Positions 18,012-26,105 of a stretch of 64,000 nucleotides of DNA are shown in pieces (the stretch's first letter is position 1; every line of letters starts with the position of its first letter). The stretch lies in NCBI RefSeq assembly GCF_026126425.1, contig NZ_JAFMPW010000003.1, positions 1 to 64,000 on the forward strand, in the 5' to 3' direction. Under the pieces are notes generated by a model that worked only from the letters and a program-made list of their open reading frames with translations, was not told the origin of the DNA and ran no database searches. Source of the DNA: Muriicola sp. Z0-33 (GTDB lineage: Bacteria; Bacteroidota; Bacteroidia; Flavobacteriales; Flavobacteriaceae). A program made the translations under genes and the position numbers.

Positions 18012-21000
18012 TTAATTATACTTTTCGCCTCGGCTTATCCATTTCTCAATGTCCTTTGCAGATCGCTCAGTTGGTAATCCGGGATGAATCACTCCGGCCG
18101 TACATTTTTCTGCCGCTTTAACCAGGTCTTCATAGGGTCCGGCCTTCGGGTTTTTGATGTATGCCTTGTTATCTTCGTTGTAAGCAAAAATATTAGGGTT
18201 GAGTTTTATACACTCGTCACATGAGGTGCATTCATCCGTTTCCAACCAAGGTGCCAAATAGTCTCCATTTGATGACATTTCTTCGACCATCAGGTCGGCT
18301 GATTCGGCTTGGCCCATGGCCATTTGTACAATGCTATCTCCAGTGCCACCGGCAAGTTTCATAAGGCCTTGTGCAATATTTCCTACTACCTCGCTCCTTA
18401 TTTTTTCCTCCAGGTTTTCTTCCTGTGGGTTATCTATTTCTACTCCAGCAAGGTCGCGCAACATCAACCAGAAGTCCCTTCGTTCTTCACAGGATTCTAC
18501 AATTGGTTTCGCTACCAAAACTCGATTGAGTTTTTGACTTCTATCCACCGCCCAGATATAAGGGAATTTACCTTCACGATCACTTTCATCCAGTTCTAAA
18601 AAGTCTGCCAAAAGCATCATATTCTCATTCCAGGCGCTACGAGGAACTTTTCTAAAGTGTTTTCTGAATCGAGCTTCCGTCAATGCAAAGTCGGCAAAAG
18701 TCATCGGTAATTTCATCGTACGTTCCTGACCATATTCCAGATATTTCAGATCGTATGCAGGCCATATCTGATCCATGGCCGGATTGCCAGACAAATCAAA
18801 GGCCTCCTGCACTTTTATTCCATTATCCGGATTGTATTTAAATATCGGATATGCCCTTGATTCTACAGCAAGCTTAGCTTGATGTGCACCCAGATCGTCT
18901 GCCACCCCATGTTCGGGTTGGCAAGTAGTATAGAGATTAAAAAGGGCTGGTCGTCTGGTCATCAAACCATCGATAAAACCTTCTATCATTTGGCTTGTAT
19001 TGGCCAGTGTTGCTTGCATTACGTAGGAGTTTCTGTGTGCCATGGCAATGAGACCGATCTCTTTTCTAGGTTCACTCTTTCCCTTCCATACTTTACCATA
19101 TTGCGCCATATCTGAAATCTGACCAATAAATCCGGAAGTACAAGCCTGGCCTCCTGTATTGGAATATACCTGCGTATCTACGACAATCACTTTAATTGGT
19201 TTTCCAGAAGCCATCATCCTTGAGAGGTTTTGGAAGCCAATATCATACATCGCACCATCACCCCCAAGTGTCACCACCGGTGGGCAAAGCAACCATTCTT
19301 CATCGCTAAACTGCTGCCAGGTGAAGTAGGTGAAAAAGTCGTCATGTTCAGTTGCATCATATTTTCCATCGAGCTCTAATTCTGCCTTACGAATGGCTTT
19401 AAAGCCTTCGGCCATCTTAGCCATATGTCCTTCAAAAATGCCCATTGCCATAGATGGTGAATCTTGGAATAAGTGGTTAGCCCATGGGAATGGATACGGA
19501 TTGAACGGCCAAGTGCTCCCCCATACAGAAGTACATCCGGTAGAGTTAAGCATGCCCATATTGGAGCGACCCTTGCCAGTGGTACCATTGGCATATTTCC
19601 ATTTCAGTTTCTTCAATTGGGCCAGTAGTTGTGTTACATTACGCAGCCACTCCTGGTCAATCGGTTCACCGCCCTGAACAGATTCCAACCTTCTGGTAAT
19701 TTCGGCCATGGTTAAATCTGAATTTTGCATTTCAGCAACAATTCTCGACATGGTATCTGAATCGGTCAAATCTACACGATTCATCAACTTCCCCTGGATA
19801 TGTTTTTCTAGTTTATCGGCCAGCTCCTCAAGACGTGCCATGTGTTTTTCAATACGTGGCTGCATAAGTGACTCAACCGTAGCTATGAACAAATGAACCA
19901 CTGATTTTTCGGAACAACCCAAACAAGCCCCATCACCACTGGCGAAATTCAGGTAAGCATCTTTATTTAATAGAATAGTTTCCAGCGGCCCGATTTTCTC
20001 TTCCAGGTCATCGATACGATTGAATTTTTGTGGTGTATTTGGTAAGTCCATCCACAAATCCCATTCTTTATTAAGTTTTACAATCGAACCTTCTGTTTGC
20101 GGTATCTTGATCAGAGCCTCATCATTACAGACCGCCACACATTCCATACACCCCTTACATGTATTGGGATTAATGGTAATGCTGAATAAACCGCCACTGT
20201 TTTCTTCTTTTTTCTCATGTAAATCAAAATACGGTCTGGTCAATGCAAAGTTAAATTCGCCCAATTCTTCCTTAAACCAATCAAATTCCCTTTTCAGTTC
20301 CGTACCGTCATTAGAATCATCAATTGTCATATCGATGGCATGGTGAATGAAATCATTGACAGTTGCCCCATTTTTTGAAGTGGAGAACAGTTTTCTGACA
20401 TGGCCTTCCATTTTACGCACAGCTTTGGGCAAGTGCTCTAGTTTGCCGTGATGCTTCTTCACCCGTTTCACAATGGTATCAAAGACATCAGATACCTCAC
20501 TTACAAGTCCGGGTATAGCCGTATCCGGACATACCGTATAACAGTCGCCACAAGCCGTACAGTTGTTTGGAATCCATTCTGGGTGTTCAAAGCGTATACC
20601 CGTCATATCGCGGAACACTGATGAAACCGCGGGCATTACGCTCAGGCCGATAAATGGGTCGGTAAGGTTATCATTTCCCATGCCGCGCAAATAGAAATTG
20701 CCTGTTTGTTCCCAAAAGCGATGAATGTCACTTAACTGTGATTCACTTTGCGGGATTTCTTTTAGCATCCTTGGAATGGGCAGATTGGCCTGGCCATTTC
20801 TCTTGGCCTCGTGGCCGGCACCCAATACTTTATTCGTAATTTCATGCACTTCATCAAAGCCCCGTTTTACCACCCTCAAATTATCATCAACAACGCGTTG
20901 CCCTTTAGACCCAAATTTTTGGTGCAATTGGTCTTCGATGGCCTTCAACAATTTTTCTTCTGATAACCCAGATTTTTCCATTAATGGAGAAGCTGCGAAA

Positions 21001-22973
21001 AATGCACCTTGGAAGGCAATTCCCTGCATGCGCAACTGCAGTTCGGGATCGGTGGCTTCTTCGCGTGCAATTTTGAATCCATCCATATAAAACACATGGA
21101 TATCCTTATCGATGATTACCTTTTGATAGTGCTTAGGAATATCGGACCAAACCTCATCTGGTGTTTTTTTATCACTTTGAATGATGAAACTACCTCCTTT
21201 TTTTAGTCCCGCCAGGGCGTTGGTATGCTTAAATACATTAGGGTCAGGAGATAAAACAACATCCACAAAAAAATACTCGCAATTTATTCGAATAGGTTCA
21301 GGAGAAGCCGCAAGATAGTACGTGGTCGGTTGTCCTTTTTTCTCCGAACCATATTTAGGATTCGCCTTGATGTTATAGCCCAGCAACTCATACAAGGTCA
21401 TCGCCATGTTCTTACCAGTGGTGATGGCCCCCCAACCACCTACAGAGTGGAAACGGACGGTTATAGCATCCTTTGGCATAAGATTCGGGTTTTCTGAACC
21501 TCGAACGGCCAACTCCTTGACATGCGGATAGGATTCTACAATGGTTTCCTGGTAGGCTTTCTGTTTTGGCGAGTGTGGAATTTCTCGAATAAAATCTATA
21601 GAGAGGTAAAACTTTTTTTTATGTTTTCCGTCGGGCATCATATTTTCTATGGCTCCAATGATTCCTTCCGGCTGTAAGTCCCGGCTTCCCATACCGAAGG
21701 AACCAGAGTAAACTGCGGGCATATCAGATATGGAATAAGAAATCAATTCAGGATACGGATGCTGTTTTTTATTCATGCCGTTTTCGACACACTTGTTTAA
21801 AACAGATCGGACTTCGCGAGTGATTGGCGAATCGACAGCCAATGGTTGATCCAGTCGTTCTAATATGGTAACGGCTTTTTTTCCTTTCAATATTTCACCA
21901 AGCATATCAGCGGGGAAAGGTCGGAACATAACAAGGTCGACCACCCCGACTTTTATCCCGCGGGTTTCTCTTAGGTAATCCACAACGACTTCTGCGCTGG
22001 GTACCAAACTTCCCTGACCTAAAATAAGGTAATCGGCATCGTCTGCCCTATAGGTCATCACACGTTGATAGCGCCTGCCCGTGAATCGATGGTATTCTTC
22101 AAACGCCTGATCTGTCAATTCCTGAATATGATCAAAGAAAAATGGCCGTTGCGCCGCAACGCTCTGCATATAAGAATCCTGATTTTGTACAATACCAGCC
22201 ATCACCGGGTTGTCTACATCCCACAGTTCCGGAATACGACGACGTGTTTCTCCATAAATAATACTTTGTGCAGGTGTTGGGGTTTTAATCATATCATCAG
22301 GTCGCCCAAGATATTCTTTGATCAATTCACGTTCTGGTAAAAGAAAAGATTCTATCAAATGGGTGGTCAAAAAACCGTCCTGGGCAATAATACCAGGGGT
22401 AAGTGCTAATTCCGCAATGCGATGTGCGATAATATTGAGATCGGCAACATGCTGTGCATTTTTTGCAAACATTTGGAAAAAACCAGTATCATCAACGGCA
22501 TGGTAATCATCGTGACCTGCATGTACGTTTAAGGTGGATTTGGTCATCGCACGTGAGCCGATATTCAAAACATAGGTCAGGCGCTTTCCTACTGCCGCAT
22601 AGAGTGATTCGTGCATATATGCAATGCCCTGGCCCGATGAAAAGTTCGAGGCGCGCAAACCGGTCATCGACAAACCCGCAGTAACCGCAGCTGCTGCATG
22701 TTCGCCTTCGGGTTCAACGAATATTAATGGTCTGTCAGAAATATTCAGATGTCCCTTGGCCGCCGCATCGGCCCAAAACTCCCCCATTTGCGTCGATGGT
22801 GTGATGGGATATGCCCCGGCGGCATCGGTAGATTCACGTTCACACATGATTGCCGCCGAATTTCCATCCATGGCTACTGGCTTACCTGGGTATTTGTATT
22901 TGGTTGATTTCCTGTCTTTATACTCTGTTACATTTTTGGGGAGGCCTATTTTTCCTAATATTGATTTGCTCAT
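18012..22973 (-). CDS. nifJ: Giant pyruvate:ferredoxin oxidoreductase
   Basis: Thiamine-diphosphate enzyme that decarboxylates a 2-oxoacid, most likely pyruvate, to acyl-CoA while reducing ferredoxin. At 1653 residues it is far longer than usual NifJ (about 1,170-1,200). In order: the pyrimidine-binding domain with YPITPST (55-61); a transketolase-C-like domain; the gamma domain (about 500-690); two 4Fe-4S motifs, CTACGDCYTVCP (805-816) and CKGCMECVAVCN (939-950), separated by an unusual insertion of about 120 residues; a second long insertion near 1030-1130; and the thiamine domain with GDGAMYDIG (1239) and YSNTGGQ. A C-terminal single-cluster ferredoxin domain follows (Cys1582, 1585, 1588 and 1624). 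The fused ferredoxin probably hands electrons to RnfB or the FNR-like protein. Confidence 0.93.
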   Translation of the reverse strand: MSKSILGKIGLPKNVTEYKDRKSTKYKYPGKPVAMDGNSAAIMCERESTDAAGAYPITPSTQMGEFWADAAAKGHLNISDRPLIFVEPEGEHAAAAVTAGLSMTGLRASNFSSGQGIAYMHESLYAAVGKRLTYVLNIGSRAMTKSTLNVHAGHDDYHAVDDTGFFQMFAKNAQHVADLNIIAHRIAELALTPGIIAQDGFLTTHLIESFLLPERELIKEYLGRPDDMIKTPTPAQSIIYGETRRRIPELWDVDNPVMAGIVQNQDSYMQSVAAQRPFFFDHIQELTDQAFEEYHRFTGRRYQRVMTYRADDADYLILGQGSLVPSAEVVVDYLRETRGIKVGVVDLVMFRPFPADMLGEILKGKKAVTILERLDQPLAVDSPITREVRSVLNKCVENGMNKKQHPYPELISYSISDMPAVYSGSFGMGSRDLQPEGIIGAIENMMPDGKHKKKFYLSIDFIREIPHSPKQKAYQETIVESYPHVKELAVRGSENPNLMPKDAITVRFHSVGGWGAITTGKNMAMTLYELLGYNIKANPKYGSEKKGQPTTYYLAASPEPIRINCEYFFVDVVLSPDPNVFKHTNALAGLKKGGSFIIQSDKKTPDEVWSDIPKHYQKVIIDKDIHVFYMDGFKIAREEATDPELQLRMQGIAFQGAFFAASPLMEKSGLSEEKLLKAIEDQLHQKFGSKGQRVVDDNLRVVKRGFDEVHEITNKVLGAGHEAKRNGQANLPIPRMLKEIPQSESQLSDIHRFWEQTGNFYLRGMGNDNLTDPFIGLSVMPAVSSVFRDMTGIRFEHPEWIPNNCTACGDCYTVCPDTAIPGLVSEVSDVFDTIVKRVKKHHGKLEHLPKAVRKMEGHVRKLFSTSKNGATVNDFIHHAIDMTIDDSNDGTELKREFDWFKEELGEFNFALTRPYFDLHEKKEENSGGLFSITINPNTCKGCMECVAVCNDEALIKIPQTEGSIVKLNKEWDLWMDLPNTPQKFNRIDDLEEKIGPLETILLNKDAYLNFASGDGACLGCSEKSVVHLFIATVESLMQPRIEKHMARLEELADKLEKHIQGKLMNRVDLTDSDTMSRIVAEMQNSDLTMAEITRRLESVQGGEPIDQEWLRNVTQLLAQLKKLKWKYANGTTGKGRSNMGMLNSTGCTSVWGSTWPFNPYPFPWANHLFQDSPSMAMGIFEGHMAKMAEGFKAIRKAELELDGKYDATEHDDFFTYFTWQQFSDEEWLLCPPVVTLGGDGAMYDIGFQNLSRMMASGKPIKVIVVDTQVYSNTGGQACTSGFIGQISDMAQYGKVWKGKSEPRKEIGLIAMAHRNSYVMQATLANTSQMIEGFIDGLMTRRPALFNLYTTCQPEHGVADDLGAHQAKLAVESRAYPIFKYNPDNGIKVQEAFDLSGNPAMDQIWPAYDLKYLEYGQERTMKLPMTFADFALTEARFRKHFRKVPRSAWNENMMLLADFLELDESDREGKFPYIWAVDRSQKLNRVLVAKPIVESCEERRDFWLMLRDLAGVEIDNPQEENLEEKIRSEVVGNIAQGLMKLAGGTGDSIVQMAMGQAESADLMVEEMSSNGDYLAPWLETDECTSCDECIKLNPNIFAYNEDNKAYIKNPKAGPYEDLVKAAEKCTAGVIHPGLPTERSAKDIEKWISRGEKYN

Positions 22974-23016
22974 GATGATCCTCTATTTGATAGATTTGTT
23001 TTTAATTACCATAGTC

Positions 23017-23373
23017 TTATGCACCAACCAACTGTTTTGCTTGTTCGGCTAAATCAATACTATTTTCCATCTCATCAAATTCTGCGCTATACTCATCATC
23101 TCTAGCGAATGTTATAGCACTCAAATCAAAGGTTTTGAACTTATCATCTATAGCAAGGCACTTTTCCCGTAAAGTCTCCACGGAAGCCTCTTCATCAAAT
23201 TCAATTTCGTTTTTCAATAAAAACCCCTGTAAATAATTGGATATGGCATAGCGGGCACTTCGACATACCATAAAAGGCACGACATCCTCAGCGGGTCGAT
23301 TCAATTCGCTTTTTGCTGCTTTAATGTGTTGATCTGCTTGCTCAAAATTTGATTTGATTTTATTTGCGTCCAT
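23017..23373 (-). CDS. Small helical protein, possibly HEPN-like
   Basis: All-helical, 118-residue protein at the head of the PFOR-Rnf operon, 43 bases before the PFOR start. The pattern KAAKSELNRPAEDVVPFMVC then RSARYAISNYLQGFLL recalls HEPN-type helical bundles, but the catalytic R-x4-6-H motif of HEPN ribonucleases is not visible. It could be a structural or regulatory helper of the operon. I do not assign a function. An FNR-like promoter lies 58-100 bases upstream. Confidence 0.75.
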   Translation of the reverse strand: MDANKIKSNFEQADQHIKAAKSELNRPAEDVVPFMVCRSARYAISNYLQGFLLKNEIEFDEEASVETLREKCLAIDDKFKTFDLSAITFARDDEYSAEFDEMENSIDLAEQAKQLVGA

Positions 23374-23430
23374 ACTATATGTTTTTAATTTACTATCGGT
23401 AACCGAAGAATTTCTTTAAGGAATACTTTT

Positions 23431-23473
23431 TAAAAGTATCAAAAGTCATAAGTGGATTCTATGATTTTTATCA
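23431..23473 (-). promoter_or_regulatory. FNR-like site before PFOR-Rnf operon
   Basis: TGATTTTTATCA at 23462-23473, then 23 bases, then TACTTTTA (minus strand, 23438-23431). It matches the TAnnTTTR form and the spacing seen at the other eleven sites. It places the whole PFOR-Rnf-FNR operon in the same regulon as the stress island. Confidence 0.75.
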
Positions 23474-23666
23474 TGTATAGCGCAAATTGAAATATCCGAC
23501 CATTTTTATTTTTATGTCATCTCTGGTTTAATCCTGCATAACACCTATGAGTTATTGTTCTGAAAGCGCTATTTTGAATGTAGTTTAGATTTCGGTTAAG
23601 AAGTACTCAATAATCTGAATAGATTTACGACGCATCTTTATCCTGTCGTTAGATCCGCCATACCAG

Positions 23667-23743
23667 CCAAGCAGAAAAGTGATTTGCTTGCACAAATCAC
23701 TTTTTTATTTAACATGAGGGTTGGACAGGATGCTTTAAATCCC
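23667..23743. repeat. Hairpin repeat with tail, copy near 23.7 kb
   Basis: CCAAGCAGAAAAGTGATTTG (23667-23686) is identical to 411-430; the loop differs (CTTGCA) and the stem CAAATCAC (23693-23700) runs into TTTTTT. A tail variant (GAGGGTTGGACAGGATGCTT to AAATCC) follows at 23716-23742. The hairpin, flanked by A and T runs, probably terminates the molybdoenzyme operon on the minus strand. Confidence 0.75.
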
Positions 23744-23778
23744 ATCATACAGACTCGGCAATAAATAAAGAAATCTTA

Positions 23779-26037
23779 TTAAGTATTCAACGGGTTATCC
23801 AGGAAGGGTTGATGACTATAACGTTTACCCGTTGCTTTGTAAATTGCGTTAGCCAGAGCAGCAAATACTGGTGGAAAGGTAGGTTCGCCCAATCCGGTAG
23901 GGTCAGAGTCGTTTTTAACAAAATGGACATCGATTTCTTTTGGTGCCTCACTCATTCTAATCATGCGGTATTTATCAAAATTAGATTTTTCGGGAACACC
24001 ATCTTTAAAGGTCAGTTCCCCAAACAAGGCATTGCCAATACCGTCTACAATTCCACCTTCACATAGGTTTGCAGCTGCATCAGGGTTGACCACAATTCCA
24101 CAATCAATAGCACATGTAACCTTATCTATTATGGGCTGGTTTTTTTCCCACCGCATGTCCACAACCTGGGCAGCATAGGAATTGTGACAAAAATAAGCGG
24201 ATACCCCCTGATTAAGGGAAGATTCATTATTGTTCCAATTAGATTTTTCCTTTACTAGTTTTAACACCCCGGCATATCGTTCAGCATCATAATCGTTGCG
24301 TTCGCCAACTGGGTTATTTTTAGCCTGGTCTAACAGTTCCAATCGGAATTCGATAGGATCCTTGTTAACAGCCTCTGCAACCTCATCCAGAAAGGACTGT
24401 TCTGCGCTTGCCATAAAATTAGAACGTGGTGCCCTAAAAGACCCTATAGTTATATTGGTATTGATGGTCCAGCTTTCCGCCAGGTAATTCTCTACCGCAC
24501 CCGCAGGGAACCTATTGGCATACAAAGGGCTTTCTGGAATGCCCCCGGCATTTATGTGAATAGCTGTCAGTTTATTATTCTTATCCAGTGCCGCTTTGTA
24601 GGTAACCTGGTACATCGGCCGATAGATTCCCCCGGTCATATCGTCCTCGCGGGAATAGACCAGTTTCACAGGAGCCTGCATTTTTTGAGAAATGAGAGCG
24701 GCTTCAACCGCCCAGTGCGCATACGACCGGCGGCCGTAGCCTCCTCCCAGTCGAGTTAAATTAATGTCTATGTTTTCTAGGGGGATGCCCAGGCGGGCAG
24801 ATAAGGTGTGTTCTGTAAGTTCCGCTTTCTGTAGCGGCCCGGAAAGTTCGGCTTTATTATCTCTTACATCGGCAAAGAAATTCATGGGTTCCATACAATT
24901 ATGCGCAAGGAAGGGAGCCGTATATGTCCGCTTTATAACTTTTGACGCCGATTTAAAAGCGCCTTCAGGATTACCATCCCTGCGAACTACAGTTGATTGT
25001 TTGGATCCCATCCGTGACATCATTTGCCTGTGAGTTTCGGTATTTTCCAAGCCGGCAGGAATGGTCAGGCTTTGTTGTGGGCCCCTATAGGGTTGCCGCT
25101 CTTCCCCATATGTTTCAAAAGGTTCCCATTGTACAGAAATCGCTTTTTGCGCCTGCATTACTTCCCAGGTGGAACTGCCCACAATTGCAACCACTTCCAA
25201 AAAAGTACAAGTGTCAAAATGCTGTCTTGTAAAATCATCATCCAATACTTTAACCGCAAAAACATCCTTTATTCCCTGCATCGATTTAATAGCTTCACCA
25301 TCAAAAGACTTTAATTGCATGCCAAAAGCAGGGGGATGTACAATCATAGCAGTGAGCATTCCTTTGGTATAAGTGTCAACACCGAACATGGGTTTGCCCG
25401 TAACAATGCTACGGCCATCCACATTTTTTCTTGAGGTACCTATAATCTTAAATTCATCAAGGCTTTTAAGGGCAATGTCTTCAGGCACCTCGTTTTCTGC
25501 AGCCGTGGCGGCCATTTCTCCATACGAGGCAGATCTTTTGCCCTCTTTGTGATATAACATACCGGCGGCAGTGGTAATTTCGGCCAACGGGACTTCCCAG
25601 CTTTGAGCTGCGGCCTCCATAAGCATTTGACGTGCGGCAGCCCCCGCCATCCGAAGTCCGTTCCATCCACGTCTAATCGCCTGGCTACCCCCAATAAACT
25701 GACGACTGTATAATTCGGTATTTAACGGGGCTTGTTCAACAATGACATTGCCCCAGTCCACATCCAATTCTTCAGCAACAATCATGGGCATGGAGGTTTT
25801 AACGTTTTGCCCACCTTCCGGATTGGGAGACATTATGGTCACCAGATTGTTTTCTCCAATTTTTAAGTACCCGTTCATCTCAAACCATTCACTGGGCATT
25901 TCCCTGACCGCCATATTTTGAGCTTCCTTAGGTTTACAGGAATTTAACCAGCTAAAGCCCAAAATTAGTCCTCCACCTGCCAGGCTGGTGTTTTTTATAA
26001 AAGAGCGTCTTCCGATTTTTGTACTGATCGTATTCAT
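23779..26037 (-). CDS. Molybdopterin-binding oxidoreductase subunit, copy 1
   Basis: Large subunit of a xanthine-dehydrogenase-family molybdenum hydroxylase, 752 residues, close to the isoquinoline 1-oxidoreductase beta type (IorB). A twin-arginine signal (GRRSFIKNTSLAGGG) runs into a Cys (LNSC), so it may be a Tat-exported lipoprotein. Molybdopterin-binding glycine-rich segments (RLGGGYGRRSYAHWAVEAA; GSFRAPRSNF) and the catalytic-type GLGE motif near the C-terminus are intact. It is a tandem paralogue of the next gene, 68 bases away. Only one 2Fe-2S subunit gene exists for the two copies. No FAD subunit is present, as in IorAB-type enzymes. The substrate is unknown. Confidence 0.92.
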   Translation of the reverse strand: MNTISTKIGRRSFIKNTSLAGGGLILGFSWLNSCKPKEAQNMAVREMPSEWFEMNGYLKIGENNLVTIMSPNPEGGQNVKTSMPMIVAEELDVDWGNVIVEQAPLNTELYSRQFIGGSQAIRRGWNGLRMAGAAARQMLMEAAAQSWEVPLAEITTAAGMLYHKEGKRSASYGEMAATAAENEVPEDIALKSLDEFKIIGTSRKNVDGRSIVTGKPMFGVDTYTKGMLTAMIVHPPAFGMQLKSFDGEAIKSMQGIKDVFAVKVLDDDFTRQHFDTCTFLEVVAIVGSSTWEVMQAQKAISVQWEPFETYGEERQPYRGPQQSLTIPAGLENTETHRQMMSRMGSKQSTVVRRDGNPEGAFKSASKVIKRTYTAPFLAHNCMEPMNFFADVRDNKAELSGPLQKAELTEHTLSARLGIPLENIDINLTRLGGGYGRRSYAHWAVEAALISQKMQAPVKLVYSREDDMTGGIYRPMYQVTYKAALDKNNKLTAIHINAGGIPESPLYANRFPAGAVENYLAESWTINTNITIGSFRAPRSNFMASAEQSFLDEVAEAVNKDPIEFRLELLDQAKNNPVGERNDYDAERYAGVLKLVKEKSNWNNNESSLNQGVSAYFCHNSYAAQVVDMRWEKNQPIIDKVTCAIDCGIVVNPDAAANLCEGGIVDGIGNALFGELTFKDGVPEKSNFDKYRMIRMSEAPKEIDVHFVKNDSDPTGLGEPTFPPVFAALANAIYKATGKRYSHQPFLDNPLNT

Positions 26038-26105
26038 GGGTTACTGTATTGCATTTCTTGCTATGGCTTCATTTATACAACTCCTAAAACAAGTTGACAC
26101 ATAAT

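Larger units (their letters stand above)
23374..23778. other. Intergenic region with promoter and repeat
   Basis: The right boundary of the molybdoenzyme operon and left control region of the PFOR-Rnf operon. It holds the FNR-like promoter at 23431-23473 and the hairpin/tail repeat at 23667-23743. No open frame of note. Confidence 0.8.

Noticed and set aside
23779-26037. First molybdopterin copy as a pseudogene
   Set aside because: Full length, intact signal and cofactor motifs, no stop or frameshift.
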